In this document: positions 6,112 through 10,628 of the stretch, in pieces | Position numbering within the stretch: position 1 is the first letter of the stretch | Layout of the letters: each line of letters begins with the position of its first letter | NCBI GenBank assembly: GCA_900545245.1 | Contig: UQYV01000063.1 | Coordinates: 1 to 10,628, forward strand | DNA length: 10,628 nt | Direction: 5' to 3' | DNA from: an uncultured Bacteroidales bacterium | GTDB lineage: Bacteria; Bacteroidota; Bacteroidia; Bacteroidales; UBA932 | Position numbers and translations under genes: made by a program | The notes under the pieces: model-generated | What the model was told of the DNA's origin: nothing | Databases searched by the model: none | The model's input: the letters and a program-made list of their open reading frames with translations, nothing else

Positions 6112-6287
6112 TTTACCGCGACTCTCTCGTCTATGTGGACAAGATTATCAAGGAGACCGTTGAAGTCGCAAAACCGTTGTCGGGGTCAAGCAAGTTCTTC
6201 CTTGAGTTCGGGAAATGGGCATTCGTAATCCTGCTCGGATTCGGCTTCTGGAAACTGTTCAAACTCACTACTCGCTTTTCAAAATGA
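5856..6287 (+). CDS. Spanin-like lysis-module membrane protein, original start lost
   Basis: From the first available start codon (GTG, 5856) the protein has 143 residues. The same frame upstream encodes what looks like its true leader: KKDK at 5796-5807, then FTIILASLLCVACAS at 5826-5870, a hydrophobic stretch ending in a lipobox-like Cys at 5862-5864. No ATG, GTG or TTG precedes that leader within this frame near the junction, so the start has apparently been deleted. The middle is a Val/Glu/Lys-rich extended region with repeated VEVRTETVFQKDTVYLEVPV and TKVVYRDSLVYVDKI patterns, followed by a C-terminal hydrophobic segment (about 118-134, WAFVILLGFGFWKLF). Small Bacteroidetes phage proteins of this shape often sit next to M15 endolysins, so an envelope-spanning role in lysis is likely. 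Translated from 5856 it would lack its export signal. Confidence 0.6.
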   Translation: MACASARQVTPSENTRVEVRTETVFQKDTVYLEVPVLVEKVKTLDTMSVLENRYAKSEAIVNDGVLVHSLATKPVKEPVSVETKVVYRDSLVYVDKIIKETVEVAKPLSGSSKFFLEFGKWAFVILLGFGFWKLFKLTTRFSK

Positions 6288-6341
6288 CAATAGCAAAAGT
6301 TATCATATTTTTTATTGTTTCACACCTAAAATCTTCAAGCT

Positions 6342-6491
6342 ATGAAGTACATTCCATCAATCGCCTTTGAGGAGATGTCAGGCTCCGCCAAAGGAGTGAC
6401 CGCAGCTCCGAAGGTCTTTCTCCGCTACTTCTTCGTCAACACGAAGACCGGAGAGAAGTCCGGAGAGATGCTCGGACAGATCAGCCTGTAG
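6342..6491 (+). pseudogene. 49-residue deletion remnant of the phage-like family
   Basis: This short frame starts MKYIPSIAFEEMSGSAKGVT, nearly the same as the N-terminus of the 4016 protein (MKVIPSIAFNEFSGSAGDVT). It then jumps directly to LRYFFVNTKTGEKSGEMLGQ, which matches the C-terminus of the 2225 protein (LRYLLLDTKTGYRSQYHSLS). The usual central part of 150-300 residues is missing, and the join lies near residues 22-26. It is most simply an in-frame internal deletion of a third family member, or a recombinant of two. A terminator follows 21 bases after the stop, so it is probably still transcribed; whether the peptide has any function is unknown. Confidence 0.65.
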
Positions 6492-6512
6492 GCTTGTACC
6501 CTTCTCTCGGTT

Positions 6513-6550
6513 ATCCCCGTCGCCATACGGCTGGCGGGGATTTCTTTTTA
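6513..6550 (+). terminator. Intrinsic terminator after the remnant
   Basis: ATCCCCG (6513-6519) pairs with CGGGGAT (6535-6541), with an inner GCC/GGC stem closing the loop ATAC. The stem runs into TTTCTTTTTA. It would separate the endolysin gene from the upstream cassette unless there is readthrough. Confidence 0.8.
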
Positions 6551-6638
6551 CCAGAACACCCTCAAATCAGACAACCTATGAACACCGTGTTGCAGTGCTC
6601 ACTCTCCTTCGCTGCAAGAAGCTAAAATGCATAGACCG

Positions 6639-6672
6639 AGAGCCGCCTTACGGCTCTGAAATCAATGAGGAG
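6639..6672 (+). promoter_or_regulatory. Hairpin and Shine-Dalgarno-like site before the endolysin
   Basis: AGAGCCG (6639-6645) pairs perfectly with CGGCTCT (6651-6657) around the loop CCTTA. Ten bases later GAGGAG (6667-6672) lies eight bases before the endolysin ATG. Such a purine-rich site is absent from the other genes here and supports 6681 as the start. No promoter box is visible between the terminator at 6550 and this hairpin. Confidence 0.45.
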
Positions 6673-6680
6673 ATTGAGCA

Positions 6681-7121
6681 ATGAGATACGAAGGACAAAT
6701 CACCGAAAACTTCAGCTGGGAGGAATTCCAGCGCAGCGGCAAGGCAGAAGAACTCGCCATAGACAACAGCATCCCGGACGAAAGCATCGCATCCCAGATC
6801 CGCTCCCTTGTCGTGACGGTTCTTCAGCCGCTACGCTCAGCCTTCGGCAAGCCATTGCACATCAACTCCGGCTACAGGTGTCCGCCCCTGAACAAAGTTC
6901 TCAAAGGAGCGAAGAACTCCCAGCACACCAAAGGCCAGGCAGCGGACATCGCTTCTGACAGTCCTCACGAACTAGCAGAACTCGTACTGCAGAGGAAATT
7001 GCCTTTTGACCAGATGATTCTTTACAACACGTTTGTGCATATTTCTCACAGAGGGGTGGTGCTGTATGATGATGGGTATGAGGGAGAGAGAATAGCAGAC
7101 ACAGCAGACGGACAAAAATAG
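6681..7121 (+). CDS. M15-family zinc peptidase, phage-type endolysin
   Basis: This 146-residue protein has the layout of the Peptidase_M15_3 group: N-terminal YEGQITENFSWEEFQRS (3-19), the SGYRCPPLNK core (63-72), the zinc motif SQHTKGQAAD with H82 and D89, and a C-terminal FVHISH carrying the third ligand (H120 probable). All expected zinc residues are present, so it should be active as a peptidoglycan L,D- or D,D-peptidase cutting the peptide stems. There is no signal peptide, so release to the cell wall would need a holin or lysis, as for phage endolysins. The ATG at 6681 follows GAGGAG at good spacing; the alternative ATG at 6665 is in another frame. Length is normal for the family. With the spanin-like gene it forms a lysis pair, though no holin is certain. 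Confidence 0.92.
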   Translation: MRYEGQITENFSWEEFQRSGKAEELAIDNSIPDESIASQIRSLVVTVLQPLRSAFGKPLHINSGYRCPPLNKVLKGAKNSQHTKGQAADIASDSPHELAELVLQRKLPFDQMILYNTFVHISHRGVVLYDDGYEGERIADTADGQK

Positions 7122-7153
7122 CCGCCAAACCATTAAAGGTCGAAAAGATTCAC

Positions 7154-7161
7154 TATCTTTG
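7154..7161 (+). promoter_or_regulatory. -7 box (TATCTTTG) upstream of obg
   Basis: TATCTTTG fits TAnnTTTG and is followed by CAG, as is the Abi promoter. A -33 TTTG is not visible at the usual distance. It would give obg a leader of about 200 bases that contains TTGGG and AACCC segments able to pair (7166-7190). Confidence 0.5.
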
Positions 7162-7291
7162 CAGATTGGGATAGCATACGGTTGCAACCCATTATATACT
7201 CACAGTTTATAAGTTCTTTGAAGGCAATTTGCAAGTTACATTTAACTTACACATTTTTGGATGCGGTTTTTAGCAAAATTACACGAAATTT

Positions 7292-7310
7292 TTGTTACTC
7301 GCTTGTTACT
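7292..7310. repeat. Direct repeat TTGTTACT with 11-bp period
   Basis: TTGTTACT occurs at 7292-7299 and again at 7303-7310, one helical turn apart, in an otherwise gene-free stretch. It may be a protein-binding site. Since the accessory DNA ends about here, it could also be an integrase arm-type site left by a mobile element; that is inference only. Confidence 0.45.
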
Positions 7311-7365
7311 TCTACCAATCCAACAACCATCAAAGACCACTTTATACATTGATTTACAATAAAGT

Positions 7366-8358
7366 ATGGCAGATAGCAATTTTATAGATTACGTCAAGAT
7401 TTTCTGCGCTTCGGGAAACGGGGGCGCGGGGTCGATGCATTTGAGGAGGGAGAAATATGTTCCTAAAGGAGGGCCGGACGGAGGAGACGGAGGACGCGGA
7501 GGGAATGTCATTCTGCGGGCAAATCCTCAGTTCTGGACATTGATTCATCTTAAGTATCAGAAACATATACGCGCAGAGCACGGAGAGGCCGGAAGCGGGG
7601 CACTTTGCAACGGCAAGGCTGGAAAGGACGTCTATCTGGACGTGCCGCTCGGGACTGTGGCTAAGGACGCGGAGACGGACGAGGTTCTGCACGAGATGGT
7701 GGAGCCGGGAGAGGAATACGTGCTCGTCAAAGGCGGGCGCGGAGGATTGGGCAACGCCAACTTCAAGAGTCCGACAAATCAGACACCAAGGTATGCTCAA
7801 CCGGGGGAACTAGGTTCCGAGGGCTGGTATATCCTTGAGTTGAAGCTGCTTGCTGATGTTGGACTTGTAGGCTTCCCTAATGCCGGTAAATCCACGCTGC
7901 TTTCGACAGTGTCGGCGGCAAAGCCGAAAATCGCCAACTATGCGTTCACGACATTGGAGCCGAGCGTCGGAGTGGTGCGCTACTATGACGACCAGTCGTT
8001 CGTTATGGCCGACATTCCTGGAATCATAGAGGGGGCGCACGATGGCAAGGGGCTGGGAATCAGGTTCCTCCGGCATATTGAGAGGAACTCCGTGTTGCTG
8101 TTCATGGTTTCGGCCGAAGAGGAGGACATAAAGAAAAGCTATGAGATACTTCTCGATGAGCTGCGGGAATACAATCCGGAACTGCTTGTGAAGAGCCGCG
8201 TACTTGCCGTGACAAAATCGGATATGCTTGACGAGCATCTTGAGGCCGAGATTGAGCCGATGCTGCCGGAAGGAGTGCCGCACGTGTTCATTTCCTCATT
8301 CAGCGGAGAGGGGATACAGCGACTGAAGGATCTCCTGTGGGAAAGCTTACATAAATAA
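7366..8358 (+). CDS. obg: Obg family GTPase
   Basis: Obg (ObgE/CgtA) is an essential ribosome-associated GTPase acting in 50S assembly and linked to the stringent response. The protein has 330 residues. The Gly-rich Obg fold occupies about 1-158 (GPDGGDGGRGG at 36-46; GGRGGLGNANF at 123-133). The GTPase domain follows: G1 GFPNAGKST (169-177), G2 Thr at 195-196 in FTTLEPS, G3 DIPG (216-219), G4 TKSD (283-286, a variant of NKxD), and G5 SSFSG (310-314). The C-terminal OCT domain found in Firmicutes members is absent, as is usual in Bacteroidetes. The ATG at 7366 gives the standard N-terminus (NFIDYVKIF). The gene is intact, GC-richer than the DNA to its left, and marks the beginning of core chromosome. 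A membrane phosphatase gene follows after 68 bases. Confidence 0.98.
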   Translation: MADSNFIDYVKIFCASGNGGAGSMHLRREKYVPKGGPDGGDGGRGGNVILRANPQFWTLIHLKYQKHIRAEHGEAGSGALCNGKAGKDVYLDVPLGTVAKDAETDEVLHEMVEPGEEYVLVKGGRGGLGNANFKSPTNQTPRYAQPGELGSEGWYILELKLLADVGLVGFPNAGKSTLLSTVSAAKPKIANYAFTTLEPSVGVVRYYDDQSFVMADIPGIIEGAHDGKGLGIRFLRHIERNSVLLFMVSAEEEDIKKSYEILLDELREYNPELLVKSRVLAVTKSDMLDEHLEAEIEPMLPEGVPHVFISSFSGEGIQRLKDLLWESLHK

Positions 8359-8410
8359 CGGAGGGGCGCTCCATCCTTTTATGCATCCCCTCCACGAACT
8401 GCTTACATAA
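8345..8410 (+). repeat. Direct repeat GCTTACATAA flanking a GGAGGGG/CCCCTCC hairpin
   Basis: GCTTACATAA at 8345-8354 (overlapping the obg stop) recurs at 8401-8410. Between the copies GGAGGGG (8360-8366) pairs with CCCCTCC (8387-8393) around a 20-base loop. There is no T-tract, so this is not a standard terminator. It may moderate readthrough from obg into the next gene, or be the footprint of a small insertion. Confidence 0.5.
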
Positions 8411-8426
8411 GAAAACAAAGATAATT

Positions 8427-9098
8427 ATGATACAACACCTTACTACGATGCTCGAACAGCTTGAGATGCTGGACAAGGAAGCGACACTCGCAATCAACAC
8501 CAGCGGCGGAGTATTCACGGATGCCGTGATGCCTGTGTTCTCACATGTAAAGGTGTGGATTCCGCTCTACATTGCCGTGCTCGGGATTGTCATCTACCGT
8601 ATGGGCTGGAAGGCCGGGCTTATAGTCACGCTCGCTCTCGTGCTGAACGTTGTCTGCGCAGACCAGCTTGCAAACATTGTCAAGCACACCGCAGCGAGGT
8701 TGAGACCATGCGTAGATCCGTGGATGACGGCGCATGGAGTCAGGGTGCTTGAAGGCGGAGGTGGATACGGATTCTATTCAGGACATGCCGCAAACGTGTT
8801 CTCCTTCGCGATATGCTCGATGCTCTGCTTGTCCTTCATAAGAAGCCGCAAAGGGGCGATGGGGCGAGAAAGCAGCCGGAACAGAAAAATATTTCTCGGG
8901 ATATACGGAAGCGTGATCTTTCTTTGGGCAACGGCAGTCAGCATCAGCCGAGTCTATTGTGGTAAACACTTTCTCGGAGACATCACTGTCGGAGCATTCT
9001 CCGGCCTCATCACAGGAAGCCTTCTGGCCCTCGCGGCGATAATGACGGTCAAGTACATAAAGGCAATCCGCGAGTCCATCCGACCAGGAATAGCATAA
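8427..9098 (+). CDS. PAP2-family membrane phosphatase
   Basis: The 223-residue protein carries the three motifs of the PAP2 (lipid phosphatase/acid phosphatase) superfamily: KHTAARLRP (86-94, the KxxxxxxRP motif), YSGH (117-120, with Tyr in place of the usual Pro; His120 is the catalytic base or acid), and SRVYCGKHFLGD (174-185, SRx5Hx3D with the nucleophile His181). About five hydrophobic helices surround them. It should be an inner-membrane enzyme with the active site facing the periplasm, removing phosphate from a lipid such as undecaprenyl pyrophosphate, phosphatidylglycerol phosphate or a lipid A precursor. Substrate cannot be chosen from sequence, although its place beside murF makes the undecaprenyl cycle attractive. 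It lies downstream of obg on the same strand with no promoter of its own visible, so co-transcription is likely. It converges with murF, with 19 bases between the stops. Confidence 0.93.
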   Translation: MIQHLTTMLEQLEMLDKEATLAINTSGGVFTDAVMPVFSHVKVWIPLYIAVLGIVIYRMGWKAGLIVTLALVLNVVCADQLANIVKHTAARLRPCVDPWMTAHGVRVLEGGGGYGFYSGHAANVFSFAICSMLCLSFIRSRKGAMGRESSRNRKIFLGIYGSVIFLWATAVSISRVYCGKHFLGDITVGAFSGLITGSLLALAAIMTVKYIKAIRESIRPGIA

Positions 9099-9117
9099 AG
9101 AACTCTGCAGTTTTGCC

Positions 9118-10506
9118 CTACAGGATCGGAACTACCTTTTCCATCCTCGTGCCGCGCGACCCCTTTATGAGTATTGCTGCGGAAGAGAACTCGGCCTCAT
9201 GAGAGGCAATGTAGGCAGCAAGTTCGTCCGACGTGCGAAAACAACGCTCCGCTCCGGCCTTGCAGAACTCCTCTCCTACAAAATAGCCTTCAAAGCCATA
9301 GTCCGCGACAGAATGAAGAACCTTTGCATGTTCCGCCACTGACTCATCTCCAAGTTCCAGCATATCTCCAAGCAGGACGATTTTCCTCGCCGCGTCAAAA
9401 CCGGAGAAATTGTCCAGCGCCGCCTTCATGCTCGACGGATTGGCATTGTAGGCATCGACAATGAGAATGTTACGACTCGTGCGCTGCATCTGTGAACGGT
9501 TGTTTGAAGGCACGTATGACGCGACCGCTGCGATGGCTTCCGTTTCAGGAACACCGAAGAAACGTCCAATACAGAGAGCCGCGAGAACATTGTCGGCATT
9601 ATAGGAGCCAACAAGGTGCGTGTCCACCTCCCGTCCGTCGGCAAGAAGGAGACGGAGATAGGGATGTGCGGCATCGGACTCCAAGACGCGGGCTCCGGAA
9701 AAATGAAGCCCGTATGGGACAGCACGCAGCTTTTTGGAAGCGCTTTTCCGACAATCACGCCCGAGAAAAGCCGCCCTGTCAAAGGCGCAGTCCTCCGGCA
9801 TAGTCACGAAGCCCCGTGAAGTTGCCATCTCAACCAGCAGCGGATTGTCCTGATTTATGAAGACAGTTCCAGCTCCCCCGCCATTTTCTGCGATGAAGTC
9901 GTACATTTCTCCTTTCGTGGCTTTCACGCCCTCAAACGACCCGAACCCCAGAAGGTGTCCCTTGCCGACATTTGTGATGAGTCCGAAATCAGGAGCCGCG
10001 ATATCTACAAGTTCCTTTATGTCACCGGGATGGCTCGCACCCATTTCGATAACGGCGATTTCCGTATCGGCCGGCATTCCCAAGATGGTAAGAGGAACAC
10101 CGATGTTGTTGTTGAGATTGCCGCAGGTCGCATGGGTGCGAAATCTTGCGGACAGTACGGCTTTGATGAGTTCCTTAGTCGTTGTCTTGCCGTTCGTTCC
10201 TGTAAGGCCCAGAACGGGAATGGCAAACCGGTCGCGGTGGTAGCGGGCAAGTGCTCGGAGCGCCAGAATAGCATCCGGAACAGGGATGAGACGAGGATCG
10301 TCCGCGGCCGCAGCCGAAACCGGAGAGTTACTGTCAACGACAGCATAGGCAGCACCTGCTTCAAGTGCCTTGAGAGCATACTCGTTGCCGTCAAAATTCT
10401 CTCCCTTTAGTGCAAAAAAAAGCTCTCCCCCACTGATTTTTCGACTGTCGGTCGCAACCTTGCCCCCGCAGGTGGTGAATATATTATATAACTTGTCTAT
10501 GTCCAT
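9118..10506 (-). CDS. murF: UDP-N-acetylmuramoyl-tripeptide--D-alanyl-D-alanine ligase
   Basis: MurF joins D-Ala-D-Ala to the UDP-MurNAc tripeptide with ATP in the cytoplasm, completing the peptidoglycan pentapeptide precursor. I start it at the ATG at 10506 (462 residues, MDIDKLYNIF); a TTG two codons upstream (10512) is the less likely alternative. Domains in order: N-terminal substrate-binding part with TDSR (19-22), the ATP-binding centre with P-loop GTNGKTT (103-109), EMGASHPGDI (154-163), ITNVGKGHLLGFGS (177-190), then NNRSQ (335-339), DAYNANP (351-357), LGDMLELG (379-386) and the C-terminal KGSRG.RMEK (448-457). All key motifs are intact and length is normal. It stands alone on the minus strand, facing the phosphatase gene. 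No exact TAnnTTTG box lies in the 120 bases upstream. Confidence 0.97.
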   Translation of the reverse strand: MDIDKLYNIFTTCGGKVATDSRKISGGELFFALKGENFDGNEYALKALEAGAAYAVVDSNSPVSAAAADDPRLIPVPDAILALRALARYHRDRFAIPVLGLTGTNGKTTTKELIKAVLSARFRTHATCGNLNNNIGVPLTILGMPADTEIAVIEMGASHPGDIKELVDIAAPDFGLITNVGKGHLLGFGSFEGVKATKGEMYDFIAENGGGAGTVFINQDNPLLVEMATSRGFVTMPEDCAFDRAAFLGRDCRKSASKKLRAVPYGLHFSGARVLESDAAHPYLRLLLADGREVDTHLVGSYNADNVLAALCIGRFFGVPETEAIAAVASYVPSNNRSQMQRTSRNILIVDAYNANPSSMKAALDNFSGFDAARKIVLLGDMLELGDESVAEHAKVLHSVADYGFEGYFVGEEFCKAGAERCFRTSDELAAYIASHEAEFSSAAILIKGSRGTRMEKVVPIL

Positions 10507-10628
10507 ATCCAAAAGTCTTTAGAAACCTTCAAAAAATAACCTGCATCATCTTTCTCATTCTTTTAGGTCTATCTTTCGATTTCATCGCCCTTTTCTACGT
10601 TCGGCATAGCCCAAGCAAGCTTGGCTCT
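10507..10628. other. Region upstream of murF at the window edge
   Basis: These bases hold no gene. Read on the murF strand they contain an imperfect promoter-like TTATTTTTTG (10532-10541), one base off the usual spacing. At the far end a small dyad pairs AGCC and AAG (10608-10615, one bulged base) with CTT and GGCT (10620-10626). Confidence 0.3.

Noticed and set aside
6284..6370. 28-residue frame starting in an ATGA overlap with the spanin-like stop, with a short hydrophobic stretch (VIIFFIV)
   Set aside because: Too short for a holin and overlaps the better supported remnant at 6342. It may be the start of a deleted gene, but nothing else supports it.
7161..7200. tRNA-like segment containing GGTTGCAACC, considered as a tRNA fragment or att core
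   Set aside because: It resembles a T-arm only because it is a short palindrome. No acceptor, D or anticodon arms can be built around it.
1..10628. CRISPR array, rRNA genes or a complete insertion sequence
   Set aside because: No regularly spaced repeats, no rRNA-like sequence and no transposase-like protein were seen on either strand.

Overview
The window is a piece of a Bacteroidales (Bacteroidetes) chromosome. The evidence is the promoter style (TAnnTTTG -7 elements, two of them with a TTTG -33 box exactly 19 bases upstream), the general lack of Shine-Dalgarno sequences, and the Bacteroidetes-like Obg and MurF proteins. Genus cannot be read from the sequence. About 1-7350 is accessory DNA of mixed base composition. 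From about 7366 to the end it is ordinary core chromosome.

Accessory part, left to right. (a) 1-585 is the 3' end of a large unidentified gene, with an apparent one-base frameshift near 105-118. (b) 606-1418 is a tail-anchored coiled-coil protein, probably the partner of (a). (c) 1419-2224 has no credible gene. It is full of nested inverted repeats, begins with a promoter-like box and ends with an 86-bp palindromic element, so it may be a long structured RNA or a hairpin-rich mobile element. (d) 2225-2875 is a Bacteroidetes phage-like hypothetical protein. (e) 2864-3880 is a self-contained Abi_2/AbiD-AbiF-type HEPN abortive-infection unit: consensus promoter, a roughly 57-nt well-folded RNA with a GAAA tetraloop and U-tract, the Abi gene starting 3 bases later, then a clean intrinsic terminator. 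(f) 3950-7121 has its own consensus promoter and looks like a phage tail/lysis-type cassette: two structural-like unknowns, a spanin-like membrane protein that has lost its start, a 49-aa deletion remnant, a terminator, and an M15 peptidase endolysin. No capsid, terminase or integrase gene is visible.

Core part. A 244-bp intergenic region with a -7 box and a helically phased TTGTTACT repeat precedes obg (ribosome-associated GTPase). A PAP2-family membrane phosphatase follows on the same strand, and murF (cell-wall precursor ligase) lies convergent on the minus strand.

How the parts may work together (inference). The Abi unit is a likely phage-defence module in which the structured RNA guards, tunes or partners the HEPN ribonuclease. 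The coiled-coil protein with its broken upstream partner may be a second, decayed defence locus. The lysis-type genes look like a decaying prophage or tail-cassette remnant. Three ORFs (2225, 4016, 6342) share pieces of one protein family, which suggests that recombination between family members has shaped the region.
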